Assembly (NCBI RefSeq): GCF_006170445.1
Contig: NZ_VCNA01000007.1
Coordinates: forward strand, 124,001 to 188,000
Direction: 5' to 3'
DNA: 64,000 nt
From: Brevibacillus dissolubilis
GTDB taxonomy: Bacteria > Bacillota > Bacilli > Brevibacillales > Brevibacillaceae
Under the pieces are notes generated by a model. The model made no database searches. It was not told where the DNA came from and saw only the letters and a program-made list of their open reading frames with translations. The position numbers were made by a program, and so were the translations under genes. Of this stretch, positions 18,062-27,900 are shown one piece after another (position 1 is the stretch's first letter; each line of letters opens with the position of its first letter).

Positions 18062-18090
18062 GAATATGTGTCCGATCGCTCCCATATATT
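18062..18090 (+). promoter_or_regulatory. Sigma-E promoter of spoIIID
   Basis: GAATATG (18062-18068; 6 of 7 to KMATATT), a 14-base spacer and CATATATT (18083-18090; one mismatch to CATACANT). It lies 35 bases before the start of spoIIID, a sigma-E gene in B. subtilis. Confidence 0.7.
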
Positions 18091-18124
18091 GTATCAGACA
18101 ATTTTGATCAGGGAGGCGAGGGGC

Positions 18125-18409
18125 GTGCACGATTACATCAAGGAGCGAACCATCAAGATTGGGCGATACATTGTAGAGACGAGGAACACGGTTCGCATGA
18201 TCGCCAAGGAGTTCGGTGTGTCCAAAAGCACGGTGCACAAAGATTTGACAGAGCGACTGCCCGAGATAAATCCAGAGCTGGCTAACCAAGTAAAGGAAAT
18301 TCTGGAGTATCACAAAGCAATTCGTCATCTGCGGGGAGGAGAGGCGACCAAAATCAAATACAAGCGCAAGAACAAGAAAGTACGTGCACAGCAGGAAGAA
18401 AGTGTCTAG
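18125..18409 (+). CDS. spoIIID: Sporulation transcriptional regulator SpoIIID
   Basis: 94-residue mother-cell DNA-binding protein that activates or represses many sigma-E genes and links sigma-E to sigma-K. The sequence from MHDYIKERTIKIGRYIVET through IAKEFGVSKSTVHKDL (helix-turn-helix) to HLRGGEAT is close to B. subtilis SpoIIID. The GTG at 18125 is the start: it gives the family N-terminus and GGGAGG precedes it by 8 bases. An in-frame ATG at 18017 would add unrelated residues and lies upstream of the sigma-E promoter. Confidence 0.96.
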   Translation: MHDYIKERTIKIGRYIVETRNTVRMIAKEFGVSKSTVHKDLTERLPEINPELANQVKEILEYHKAIRHLRGGEATKIKYKRKNKKVRAQQEESV

Positions 18410-18439
18410 AGAAACTTGTGTCTGACAGAGAGGAATTCC

Positions 18440-18468
18440 TTGTACTCTCACGAAATAGTTCCTATGAT
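18440..18468 (+). promoter_or_regulatory. Sigma-A promoter of mbl
   Basis: TTGTAC (18440-18445), a 17-base spacer and TATGAT (18463-18468) lie just before mbl. Confidence 0.65.
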
Positions 18469-18506
18469 ATACTTATAGCAATGTAATCGTACAGGGAGGC
18501 CCTTTC

Positions 18507-19517
18507 ATGTTAAGCAAAGATATCGGGATCGACTTAGGCACTGCCAATGTTCTGATCTATGTAAAAGGCAAAGGCATCGTCTTAGATGAGCCATCGGTGG
18601 TGGCTATTGATAATAAAACGAGAAAGGTTTTGGCAGTAGGTAATGAGGCATACCGCATGGTAGGACGCACACCGGGCAATATCGTCGCAATCCGTCCTTT
18701 GCGTGATGGGGTTATCGCTGATTTTGAGATCACAGAAGCAATGTTAAAACACTTTCTTGCCAAAATCGGAGGCAAAAGCCTCTTTACAAGACCACGCATC
18801 CTGATCTGCTGCCCGACCAACATCACATCCGTCGAGCAAAAAGCGATCCGCGAAGCGGCTGAGCGCAGCGGTGGAGCGCGTGAAGTCTATATAGAAGAAG
18901 AACCAAAGGTAGCCGCTGTGGGCGCAGGTATGGAAATTTTTGAACCATCTGGCAACATGGTAGTAGACATAGGCGGTGGAACAACGGATGTTGCTGTTCT
19001 GTCCATGGGTGATATTGTCACCGCCTCCTCTATAAAAGTCGCGGGCGATAAATTCGATATAGCTATTATGAGGTACATAAAGAACAAGTATAAGCTATTA
19101 ATCGGAGAACGCACGGCTGAGGATATCAAAGTACAGATCGGCACCGTGTACGGTGGACGCCAGGACGAAATGGATATTCGTGGACGCGATATGGTGACGG
19201 GTCTTCCGCAAACCATCACAATCCGCTCCTATGAAGTCCAAGAAGCCCTGGCTGAGTCGGTCAGCTCGATTGTACAAGCTTCCAAGAATGTTTTGGAACG
19301 AACACCTCCGGAGCTTTCTGCCGATATCATTGATAAAGGTGTCTTTTTAACCGGTGGTGGCGCACAATTGCACGGGATTGACCAATTGCTCGCAGAAGAA
19401 CTCTTAGTACCTGTAGTCGTAGCCGAAGAACCGATGATGTGCGTAGCCAAAGGAACCGGTAAGATGCTGGACTATCTGGATAAGCTTCCAGCCAACCGTA
19501 AGAAGTTTTTTGGATAA
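18507..19517 (+). CDS. mbl: Cell-shape protein Mbl (MreB family)
   Basis: 336-residue actin-like ATPase that moves with the cell-wall elongation machinery. The ATP-binding motifs are intact: DIGIDLGTANVLIYVKGKG (phosphate 1), MVVDIGGGTTDVAVLS (phosphate 2) and FLTGGGAQLHGID (adenosine). Location between spoIIID and flhO identifies it as Mbl rather than MreB or MreBH. The start has GGGAGG upstream. Confidence 0.95.
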   Translation: MLSKDIGIDLGTANVLIYVKGKGIVLDEPSVVAIDNKTRKVLAVGNEAYRMVGRTPGNIVAIRPLRDGVIADFEITEAMLKHFLAKIGGKSLFTRPRILICCPTNITSVEQKAIREAAERSGGAREVYIEEEPKVAAVGAGMEIFEPSGNMVVDIGGGTTDVAVLSMGDIVTASSIKVAGDKFDIAIMRYIKNKYKLLIGERTAEDIKVQIGTVYGGRQDEMDIRGRDMVTGLPQTITIRSYEVQEALAESVSSIVQASKNVLERTPPELSADIIDKGVFLTGGGAQLHGIDQLLAEELLVPVVVAEEPMMCVAKGTGKMLDYLDKLPANRKKFFG

Positions 19518-19529
19518 GGAGGGGTAACC

Positions 19530-20438
19530 TTGATTCGAGGACTGTACACAGCGGCATCTGGTATGTACGCTCTGCAAAACCGTCAGGAAGTATTGGCTAA
19601 CAATCTTGCCAACGTCAACACGCCAGGTTACAAAGAAACCGAGGGCGTGATCCGTTCGTTCCCAGAGCAGCTGATTGCCCGCATCCGTGATAACCAAGTC
19701 CCTAGCATTCCAGGCGTACCGACCATGCCCGGACAACCCGTGAATATTGGCCGTCTGCACACGGGTGCTTATCTGTCAGAGTCGATTGCAAGCTTCGCAC
19801 AAGGTGATATCGTCAAGACTGACAACCAGTTTGATATCGCACTGACAGATAATCTGCCATACCCGCAAGACCCTGCACGAGTCAACGACAAACCGGTGCA
19901 GCCGAAGCTGTTCTTCAGCGTGGCCCGTCTGGATGATCCAGCCAACCCGGCCCCGCAGGACGCGATTCGCTACACCCGTAACGGCAAGTGGAATCTTAAT
20001 GACGAAGGCTATCTGGTCACCATGGATGGATATTACCTCCTCGATCAAAACAACCAGCCCATCCAAGTACAGGATGTACCCACATCCGCCAGTCGTGACA
20101 TCACGGTTTCATCAGAGGGTGTCATCACTCTGCCTGATCAGCAGACGAGAGTGACTCTTGGCATCAAAGTAGCCAACAACCCGTATGAAATGGTCAACGA
20201 CGGTGGCAACGTCTACCGTTACGGCGGTCAAGGCGAGCTGGCGAATGTCATGGACGACCCGAACAACGCAGGCTTCTTTGCAGTCCGTCAAGGCTGGATG
20301 GAGCGCTCCAACGTAGACCCGACCCGCACGATGACCGACATGATGACCGTGCTTCGCTCCTATGAAGCCAACCAACGCGTGATCAGCACCATCGATGGTA
20401 CAATGGAAAAAGCAGTCAACGAAATCGGCAAGTTATAA
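19530..20438 (+). CDS. flhO: Flagellar hook-basal body protein FlhO (FlgF/FlgG family)
   Basis: 302-residue flagellar rod protein. The N-terminal MIRGLYTAASGMYALQNRQE with ANNLANVNTPGYK is the flagellar basal-body rod motif; the C-terminal TDMMTVLRSYEANQRVI helix matches the Flg_bbr_C domain. The start is a TTG after GGAGGGG. It forms an operon with mbl and flhP, as in B. subtilis. Confidence 0.93.
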   Translation: MIRGLYTAASGMYALQNRQEVLANNLANVNTPGYKETEGVIRSFPEQLIARIRDNQVPSIPGVPTMPGQPVNIGRLHTGAYLSESIASFAQGDIVKTDNQFDIALTDNLPYPQDPARVNDKPVQPKLFFSVARLDDPANPAPQDAIRYTRNGKWNLNDEGYLVTMDGYYLLDQNNQPIQVQDVPTSASRDITVSSEGVITLPDQQTRVTLGIKVANNPYEMVNDGGNVYRYGGQGELANVMDDPNNAGFFAVRQGWMERSNVDPTRTMTDMMTVLRSYEANQRVISTIDGTMEKAVNEIGKL

Positions 20439-20450
20439 GGAGGGTAAACC

Positions 20451-21278
20451 ATGCTTCAATCCATGCATATCTCCACATCAGCATTGAAAAGCGTCCAGTA
20501 TGCCCTCGACACGACAGGCAATAACTTAGCCAACATCGACACGGTAGGGTATAAGGGAAAAGACGCTACATTCTCTGATCTATTGACCGACACCTTGAAC
20601 AAACAGCCAGACAAAGATAAGGCTGAGCGCACCACGCCAAAAGGCTTCACCTATGGCAACGGTGTCCGCATCAGTGCAAGCAAAACAGACTACAGCCAAG
20701 GCGCCGCGAAAGTGACAGAGGTGCCGACAGACCTCATGCTCGAAGGCCCAGGAGCTTTTCTTGTCAGCCGCAGCACCAACGGCGGTCAGGGCGAAGAGCT
20801 CCGTTTTATCCGCAATGGTAACTTCAAGCTGACTCCATCAGGCAGCTCCCAAGCCGGCCAAGAACTGATGAACCTGACCACCGCTACTGGCGACTTGCTC
20901 GTAGACGAACGTGGGATCGCCATCGAAGTGCCACCTGGGGATCTGAAAATCCTGCCTGACGGTACGGTCAATGTGAACGGTCAAGCGACCACTTACAAAA
21001 TCCCTGTCTATAAAATGACCGATCCAAGCCAGTTTACACAGATGGGCGACAACGAATACCTCGTTCGTGTGCCGATCGACGAACTGAGACTGGTCAACCA
21101 AGATGGAGAGCCGACCCTCACCAGCATCCGTCAGGGCGCCCTCGAGATGTCCAATGTCAGCATGGACAAAGAAATGAGCAACCTCATCATCGCGCAGCGT
21201 GCTTACCAGCTCAATGCCCGTGCCCTCTCGATCGGGGATCAGATGATGAGCATCACGAACATGCTCCGCAACCGCTAA
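20451..21278 (+). CDS. flhP: Flagellar hook-basal body protein FlhP (FlgG family)
   Basis: 275-residue distal-rod protein. TTGNNLANIDTVGYKGKD is the N-terminal rod motif and MDKEMSNLIIAQRAYQLNAR the C-terminal coiled helix. It starts 12 bases after flhO with AAGGAGGG upstream. Confidence 0.93.
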   Translation: MLQSMHISTSALKSVQYALDTTGNNLANIDTVGYKGKDATFSDLLTDTLNKQPDKDKAERTTPKGFTYGNGVRISASKTDYSQGAAKVTEVPTDLMLEGPGAFLVSRSTNGGQGEELRFIRNGNFKLTPSGSSQAGQELMNLTTATGDLLVDERGIAIEVPPGDLKILPDGTVNVNGQATTYKIPVYKMTDPSQFTQMGDNEYLVRVPIDELRLVNQDGEPTLTSIRQGALEMSNVSMDKEMSNLIIAQRAYQLNARALSIGDQMMSITNMLRNR

Positions 21279-21307
21279 TATCTCTGACAAATGGAGGACC
21301 CCCTGAT

Positions 21308-21550
21308 ATGGATCAAGCAAAAGGGAACAGCCTCTTAGGAGAAGAATCAAGCGAACAGGCATTCAAGCCCAACCGTGGCGGCTGGCCCCGTGTCGTCGCC
21401 AAGATTGTGCTTGTGCCTGCTTTGCTGTTTTTCTCATTATTGATCGGGCTGATCATCGGTTACAGTGTGATTGGGAAATCACCTGTATCAGAAGTGTTTG
21501 ACTTGAATACCTACAAGCATATGTATGATTTGATTTTTGCCGGTACATAA
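21308..21550 (+). CDS. EpuA-like small membrane protein, often labelled DNA-directed RNA polymerase subunit beta
   Basis: 80 residues with a basic N-terminal half, one strong membrane helix (~35-58) and the ending LIIGYSVIGKSPVSEVFD followed by YKHMYDLI, the signature of the EpuA/PF11772 family. Despite the database label the protein has no catalytic RNA polymerase features; the role is unknown. The position after the flagellar genes and the terminator behind it suggest it ends the mbl-flhO-flhP transcript. Confidence 0.8.
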   Translation: MDQAKGNSLLGEESSEQAFKPNRGGWPRVVAKIVLVPALLFFSLLIGLIIGYSVIGKSPVSEVFDLNTYKHMYDLIFAGT

Positions 21551-21568
21551 GTTCTGACGGGATTGGAT

Positions 21569-21604
21569 AAAAGGCCTTTCAACCGCTTGGGTAAAGGCCT
21601 TTTT
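21569..21604 (+). terminator. Terminator after the flhP operon
   Basis: AAAAGGCCTTT (21569-21579) pairs perfectly with AAAGGCCTTTT (21593-21603). Confidence 0.85.
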
Positions 21605-21714
21605 CTTGTTTCTGTACAATTCAACCGGGAAAAGAGTATAATGAGAAAAGCGGTCTTTTTTACACAAATTAGAAGGCGCCACCACTTACACGCAGGCGCA
21701 CGGAGGTATGTTCG

Positions 21715-22233
21715 GTGAATATTCCGAATGCACTCACGCTTTTTCGTATTACATTAATCCCTCTGTACCTGTGGGTTTTCTTTTCCCCGTTTCCATTCCA
21801 TATAGAAATTGCCTTTGGCATCTTGGTCTTGGCGGGAATCACGGATATGCTGGACGGCTACATTGCCCGGAAATACAAGTTGATTACCACCTTGGGGACC
21901 ATGCTCGACCCACTTGCTGACAAACTGATGATGTTGGCTGCGATCAGCTCCTTTTATATGTCGGAGCGGATCAGCTTGTGGGCAGCGCTCTTCTTCTTCC
22001 TGCGCGATATTGGCATGATCCTGTTCTCTGCACTGTTTCACTTCCGGGGCAAGAAAACCGTTCCGGCCAATGTGTTTGGGAAAGTCACGACTGTACTGTT
22101 CTACCTTGTTTTTACGCTGGTCATGTTTAGGCATCCGTACGGAGAGGAAACACTGTGGGTAGTTATTTCCTTCTCCTTCGTGACAAGTGCGATTTATTTG
22201 ACCAAAATCCGCTTGCTCAACCGGATCGGCTAA
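21715..22233 (+). CDS. CDP-alcohol phosphatidyltransferase (PgsA-like phospholipid synthase)
   Basis: 172-residue integral membrane enzyme. The diagnostic motif D-x2-D-G-x2-A-R-x8-G-x3-D-x3-D is complete in DMLDGYIARKYK followed by LGTMLDPLADK. It most likely makes phosphatidylglycerol phosphate from CDP-diacylglycerol and glycerol-3-phosphate; a cardiolipin-type role cannot be excluded. The start is a GTG with GGAGG 8 bases upstream. Confidence 0.9.
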   Translation: MNIPNALTLFRITLIPLYLWVFFSPFPFHIEIAFGILVLAGITDMLDGYIARKYKLITTLGTMLDPLADKLMMLAAISSFYMSERISLWAALFFFLRDIGMILFSALFHFRGKKTVPANVFGKVTTVLFYLVFTLVMFRHPYGEETLWVVISFSFVTSAIYLTKIRLLNRIG

Positions 22234-22241
22234 ATAAAAAA

Positions 22242-22273
22242 GAGCACTTCATCCAGGAAGCGCTCCTTTATTA
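22242..22273 (+). terminator. Terminator after the CDP-alcohol phosphatidyltransferase gene
   Basis: GAGCACTTC and GAAGCGCTC form a 9-bp stem with one mismatch and a 6-base loop, followed by a short T-rich tail. Confidence 0.65.
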
Positions 22274-22377
22274 TGAACCCCATTCTCCTTTGTGGGAGTG
22301 GGGGGTATACATAGTGTATATTTCTTTGTAACATATAATTCACCAAGTAACTACTCAAATGTTGGAAATGGAGCTGA

Positions 22378-22842
22378 ATGATTCTAATGGAACAGACTAC
22401 GACTGCACGCACCACGATTTTTGACAATAAACAAATTCAGGAGATCATCCCTCACCGTTATCCTTTTTTACTGGTGGACAAGATTGTTGAGTTTGAAGAG
22501 GGAAAACGCGCGGTCGGGATCAAGAACGTAACGATCAACGAACCGTTTTTCCAAGGTCATTTCCCAGGCTACCCGGTCATGCCGGGAGTACTCATCATTG
22601 AGGCATTAGCACAGGTAGGCGCGGTTGTGCTCCTCAGTATGGAACAATACCGTGGCAAGCTTGCTTTCTTCGCCGGGATCGACGGTGTCCGCTTCAAGGA
22701 ACAGATCAAGCCAGGCGACACGCTGGAACTCGAAATCGTGATGACCCGCATGAAAGGCAAGATCGGAAAAGCGACCGGCATCGCCCGCGTAGACGGCAAA
22801 ATAGCAGTCGAGGGTGAATTGATGTTTGCCGTAGGAGAATAG
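22378..22842 (+). CDS. fabZ: 3-hydroxyacyl-ACP dehydratase FabZ
   Basis: 154-residue hot-dog fold dehydratase of fatty-acid elongation. Catalytic His61 and Glu75 lie in [21 protein letters not shown]-type sequence; [12 protein letters not shown] is the N-terminal signature. The ATG at 22378 is close (4 bases) to GGAG; the next ATG (22387) would shorten the protein by three residues. Neighbours tagA and tagO place it in envelope biogenesis. Confidence 0.94.
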   Translation: MILMEQTTTARTTIFDNKQIQEIIPHRYPFLLVDKIVEFEEGKRAVGIKNVTINEPFFQGHFPGYPVMPGVLIIEALAQVGAVVLLSMEQYRGKLAFFAGIDGVRFKEQIKPGDTLELEIVMTRMKGKIGKATGIARVDGKIAVEGELMFAVGE

Positions 22843-22951
22843 TGAATAATTCTTGAATAACAGGTTGGTTTGCAGTAGAATTGTCACGGTGCAACATTTC
22901 ACGAGACAATCACGTCTACATCTGTAGATCAAGTGGAGGCCATCATCTATT

Positions 22952-23674
22952 ATGAAAGTGGCAAGAATCCTTGGAGTGCCTTTTCAGACAAAAGGCCGCC
23001 AAGACACCATCACAGAGCTTACCTCACGTGTACAGCAAGAGGAGCGTACCCATGTCGTCACCGCTAACCCGGAGATCGTCATGGCAGCGAATGAAAATCC
23101 AGATCTGGCAAGCATCTTTGACCAAGCCTATATTGTCCCCGACGGTATCGGAATCGTCTACGCAGCCAAATGGACCAATCTTCCTATCTATGAGAGGGTC
23201 ACTGGCATCGAACTGTTAGAAGGACTGATGGAGCAAGCCAACCAGCACGGCTGGCGGGTCTATCTGTTCGGCGCTGGCCCTGAGATTAACCAATTGGCCG
23301 CCGAAAACCTTGCCAAGCGTTATCCTAAGGCACAGATAGTCGGTCGACGTGACGGTTATTTCGGTCCGGCAGACGAAATCGGTATTGCACAAGAAATTGC
23401 AGCAGCTAGACCTCATCTCTTATTCGTTGCATTAGGTGCTCCTAAGCAGGATATGTGGATTGCGAAGTACTGGGATCAGCTTCAGGTTCCGCTCGCCATG
23501 GGGGTAGGCGGAAGCTTTGACGTCATCTCAGGCAAAGTAAAGCGAGCTCCGGTGATTTGGCAGAAACTTCACCTAGAATGGCTCTACCGCCTGCTTAAAC
23601 AGCCATCTCGTTGGAAGCGACAATTGTCCATACCCCGATTCATCGTTTCAGTATGGTTAGATAGACGAAAATAA
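22952..23674 (+). CDS. tagA: WecG/TagA-family glycosyltransferase
   Basis: 240-residue GT26 enzyme that transfers N-acetylmannosamine to undecaprenyl-PP-GlcNAc, the second step of linkage-unit synthesis for wall teichoic acid or secondary cell-wall polymer. Visible signatures: TANPEIVMAANENPDL, PDGIGIVYAAK with the catalytic Asp, VALGAPKQDMWI and GVGGSFDVISG. The tagO homologue follows 33 bases later; the two act in sequence. Confidence 0.93.
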   Translation: MKVARILGVPFQTKGRQDTITELTSRVQQEERTHVVTANPEIVMAANENPDLASIFDQAYIVPDGIGIVYAAKWTNLPIYERVTGIELLEGLMEQANQHGWRVYLFGAGPEINQLAAENLAKRYPKAQIVGRRDGYFGPADEIGIAQEIAAARPHLLFVALGAPKQDMWIAKYWDQLQVPLAMGVGGSFDVISGKVKRAPVIWQKLHLEWLYRLLKQPSRWKRQLSIPRFIVSVWLDRRK

Positions 23675-23707
23675 AGATTCGCAATCGTATTAGAGAGGGG
23701 AAACAAA

Positions 23708-24805
23708 ATGTCTAGTTATGTCTTCGGACTTCTGACGGCACTGGTCATCGCGTGGATCGCGACACCGTTCGTAAAGAAACTAGCTGAAAAAGTAGGCGCT
23801 GTTGACGCTCCCAACCAGAGAAAAGTACACACAAGAATTATGCCACGCATGGGTGGCTTGGCCATCTATATCGGCTTTTTGGTATCTTACTTCTTATTCG
23901 TGCAACCAATCGAAGAAACACGCGGTATCCTGATCGGCAGCACGATTATTCTCCTCACAGGGATGCTGGATGACAAATATCAGCTCTCCCCCAAATGGAA
24001 ACTTCTCGGACAGTTGATCGGTACTGCCATCGTAGTCATTCCTTATGGTGTCCAGATTGGCGTCGTCAATCTGCCATTCGGTGGTGAGCTTGATTTCACC
24101 AGCGGCTGGCTTGCGCTTCTGGCTATTCCTATCACGATGTTCTGGATCGTGGGTGTAACCAATGCGATTAACCTGATCGACGGTCTGGATGGGTTGTCCG
24201 CTGGCGTATCCGCAATCGCTACCGCTACGATGGCTGTCATGGCTCTGATCATGAAGGATACTGTTGTTGCGATGTATTGCTTTGTCCTGCTCGGTGCAAT
24301 CATCGGGTTCTTGTACTTCAACTTCCATCCAGCCCGTATTTTCATGGGCGACACGGGTGCTCTCTTCCTCGGATTTAATCTGGCTGCTTTATCGATCATG
24401 GGTTTTAAGGAAGCCGTATTCGTTTCCTTTATCATTCCGATTGTCGTGCTTGGTGTACCCCTGTGGGATACCTTCTTCGCCATCGTACGCCGCATCGTTA
24501 ACCGCAAGCCGATTTCCAGTGCGGATAAAGGCCACCTGCACCACTGTCTGCTCAACATGGGTCTGTCCCACCGCGCAACCGTAGTGACCATCTACGGCAT
24601 CAGCATCTTCTTCGGGGCATCCGCAATTCTGTTGACGCAAGCCAAAGCAGCCTTGTGGATTTCGATCATTATTATGAGTATCTTATTATTTGCGATTCAC
24701 ATGGCGACCGAAGCGGTTGGACTGGTAGGCCGAAAACACCGCCCGATCATCAACACCTACCGCCGACTCAAAATCAAGTACAACGCGACTCGCAGAAGCC
24801 ATTAA
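23708..24805 (+). CDS. tagO: Undecaprenyl-phosphate N-acetylglucosaminyl-1-phosphate transferase (TagO/WecA family)
   Basis: 365-residue polytopic membrane enzyme that starts undecaprenyl-linked glycans. Key motifs: DAPNQRKVHTRIMPRMGGLA with the first Asp of the family, GMLDDKYQLSPKWKLLGQ, NAINLIDGLDGLSAG and the cytoplasmic HxHH-like DKGHLHHCLLNMG. Secondary wall polymers made through this route anchor SLH-domain proteins, several of which are encoded downstream. RBS is AGAGAGGGG. Confidence 0.94.
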   Translation: MSSYVFGLLTALVIAWIATPFVKKLAEKVGAVDAPNQRKVHTRIMPRMGGLAIYIGFLVSYFLFVQPIEETRGILIGSTIILLTGMLDDKYQLSPKWKLLGQLIGTAIVVIPYGVQIGVVNLPFGGELDFTSGWLALLAIPITMFWIVGVTNAINLIDGLDGLSAGVSAIATATMAVMALIMKDTVVAMYCFVLLGAIIGFLYFNFHPARIFMGDTGALFLGFNLAALSIMGFKEAVFVSFIIPIVVLGVPLWDTFFAIVRRIVNRKPISSADKGHLHHCLLNMGLSHRATVVTIYGISIFFGASAILLTQAKAALWISIIIMSILLFAIHMATEAVGLVGRKHRPIINTYRRLKIKYNATRRSH

Positions 24806-24812
24806 TAGAGAG

Positions 24813-24845
24813 GAACCACCGCACATTTCGGGTGGTTCTTTTTTT
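24813..24845 (+). terminator. Terminator of the tagA-tagO unit
   Basis: GAACCACC (24813-24820) pairs with GGTGGTTC (24831-24838), followed by eight T. Confidence 0.85.
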
Positions 24846-24865
24846 GAAAAAATTGATTTAAACTT

Positions 24866-24892
24866 TAATGTTTTCAACTTTTTTGCCGATAA
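24866..24892 (+). promoter_or_regulatory. Possible sigma-D (flagellar-type) promoter before the 1369-aa SLH protein gene
   Basis: TAAT (24866-24869), exactly 15 bases, then GCCGATAA (24885-24892). The sigma-D consensus is TAAA-N15-GCCGATAT, so two of twelve positions differ. A 7-bp inverted repeat (AAATCCG/CGGATTT, 24912-24931) and a TATGAT follow before the gene. Confidence 0.4.
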
Positions 24893-24980
24893 AGAAAAAG
24901 AGAAGAGAAGTAAATCCGCACAGACGGATTTGCCAATAAGTAGGTATGATGTGGGAATTTAAGCTTAGGAGGGGAAAAAT

Positions 24981-27900
24981 TTGCTTAAGAGGATTACGAG
25001 TGTTTTCTTGATCTTCGCGCTTGTGCTGACGCTAATTCCGTATTACCCGTCACCAGCAGAAGCGGCATGGGGAGATAACAACAAGAATCAGTCCAATTTT
25101 ATCTTTCCGGATTACTACTCAAATGTGAAGGTTAACTACAAGTATGTATCGTTTCAAGGTAACCTGATCAACGTATCTCCGACCGGAATTACCTATACGG
25201 TAGCGAACAAATCTGCGGGGGTCACTACACAGAAGTCTTCCCGTGGTATTACTGTATCGGAAGACGGAACACGTATCACGATAGCCAACGTTGAATTGTT
25301 TGACGGTGAGAATACGATCACGTTTTATGGAAAACAAGGTAATGCTGACGTAATCAACACATACGAGATAACGTACATCAGCACTCCTCTTCTCTACAAT
25401 CTGCAATTCACCGGTGGTGGTAAGAAGCTGCCAATCAACTCTTCTGCCGAAACCTTCATTACGAATGAAACGTCTCAAGGTGACGGAGTATTCACAATCG
25501 AAGGTAATGCACCAAACGTTACACAAGTAATCATCCGCAACGGAGAAGACTCCAGCTCTGGTATGGTTACCCAAGACTCCGAAGCTTACTTTATCGTAGG
25601 TAACATCAAACTTAACAAGGGTAAGAACACACTTATCTTCTATCTCAAGAACAACAACCAAACCATCGAGGTAAAGCGTGATATTATCTACTTCGACGGT
25701 ACAGGGACATTCTACAATGTCAAAATGAAATATGACGCTGATGGTAACGGTGCGATTGCAGTTGACGAGGAACATGACCTGAGCACGGACCCTGCACTGA
25801 TTAGAGATTCACTCGGAGCAGGTGCTGATGGGGCCAGACAAACCCGCAGCTCGTACGAAGGTTACATGATTATCCCGGCTGAACCGCTCAACACCAGCTT
25901 TGACCCGAATAACCCATCTGTCGTAGATGTGTTGAAAGTAACATTCGAAGATGAACTGGGGTCACGCGACAGCATTCCAGTCAATGCAGGTAATGTTACG
26001 TATTCACTGATTAACAGCACGACTCAATACCATGTATACAAATTTAACTTTAACGGGCTTTCCAGTAACCCTGCACTTCCTGCCAACAACAAGTTCGGCC
26101 TGAACAAAAAGGTGAACGTACGCTTCGAAACATACAACCCGGTATTGTCTCAAAGAAGCGGTACGGTTGTACGTGACTCACTCTCAGCGAAAAGTCTCAG
26201 CTACAAATTCCTTGATCTCAATGCACCAACCGTATCTAAGGTTGAATACCAGTTGAGTGGTTCTTCCACCTTCAATACACTCATTGACGGAACAATCCTC
26301 AATGAAAAACCAGTTACGGTACGCATGACTGTACCGAATGGGGGAAATGGTACTCCTGCGGTCCGTGTAGAATCTGTTAATGATTTTGGTAGTGTGGGTG
26401 TTGTGACGATCTCCAGTGTAACCCCAACCATTAACGGTTCAGCGATTGAATACGTGTTTACGATGAACCAACTGCCGTTTGATGGCACACAGACTCTTTC
26501 TTTCTTCTACAACAAAACAACGTATCCAGACGCAAATTTGAAAGTTAGAATTAATGCAGCAGCGGGCCCGATTCTCAAGTTTAACAAACTGACTGACGGC
26601 TTAATCTTCAAATACGACCCGACCCTGTCTAACACGTCCGAAGGCTATGCGATTCGTGACAACGGGGAAAAATACCTGATCAAAGACATCCTCGATTCTT
26701 TTAAAGGGAAAATCGAGAATGTGAACATCGTGGCTTCTGATTACACAACGGCAGATCCGGTAACAAAGAGAAAGCCAGTTACACTCACTGTGAATAACAC
26801 AGAAGTAAAACTGATGCACAACGTTGCTCAGTACGCGACTGATTTCCGTAACTTCACCGTTGATGGCTCCCAATCCAACAGAGTTCTTTCTGACATGTTC
26901 CATGACGGTCAGAATACGGTGGTTTTCCGTTTCGAGAAAGATAATATCGTATACGAGAAAAAGATGATTGTCACTCTTTACTCCAACGCACTTCCAGAGA
27001 TTCCAGTTGCCAATACAGAAGGCGTCTATCCGTTCAATACCGTACAGGTAAAGCCTGACCCTAAATTCGTGGGTTCCAATGGTGTGTATACCACTAAAGA
27101 AACCACGATGAAGGTGGCCGGTACATTTGACTTCATCGACCTTGGGGATGATGACGATGATGTGAAAGATACGATTCACAGTCTTTATACCGCCAACCAG
27201 AACAAGTACCTGTTTGTGATTGAAGGTCCAGATGGCTTCACGAAAACGTGGGATCTCTCCCGCAATACGTTGATGAAGGATTCCGGTACTCCATATCCGG
27301 TTACGGCAGGTGACCCTGCTAAGACTGACGTCACTGGCTTGACCGTAACTTATGACATCGAGAAAAAATACTTCTCCTTCGTATTGGGAGAGCAGGCAGT
27401 TCCAGCAGACGGAAGTAAAGCGGTTTACCTGTTCCACGTATACAACAATGGTACGAATGGTGGTTCCAAAGCTACTTTCCGTCTTGAAGTAAGTGCTCCA
27501 GGTCTTACCTACAAAGTTCTTCGTCCAATCAAAACCGGTCTGCAAAGCACGATCAACCAAAACTACATTGAGTTCGTTTTGGAGACGAAAAATGCAGACA
27601 GCGTAGTGGTGAATAAGCTGAATGCATCGAAAGTCAGCTTTGACGATGATCTCGATGGTGATATCGACACAACTGATGCTTACCGTGTGGTGATCTCAGA
27701 TCTGAAGCCTGGTAAGTCCAACCGAATTACATTCACGATCAAACAAGGCACCAACACCGTAACCGACTTTATCGACGTATTCTACGCTCCATCCACCATT
27801 CCAGGTGCTCAGTTCATGGCAGCGATGAAAAACGGCGGTAAAGTATTCGAGAATAAACTCGTGTTGACCTTCCCGAAAGACACCTACCTGATCCGCAGTG

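Noticed and set aside
18017-18124. N-terminal extension of spoIIID from ATG 18017
   Set aside because: It would run through the sigma-E promoter and RBS and adds residues not found in SpoIIID; the GTG at 18125 gives the conserved start.
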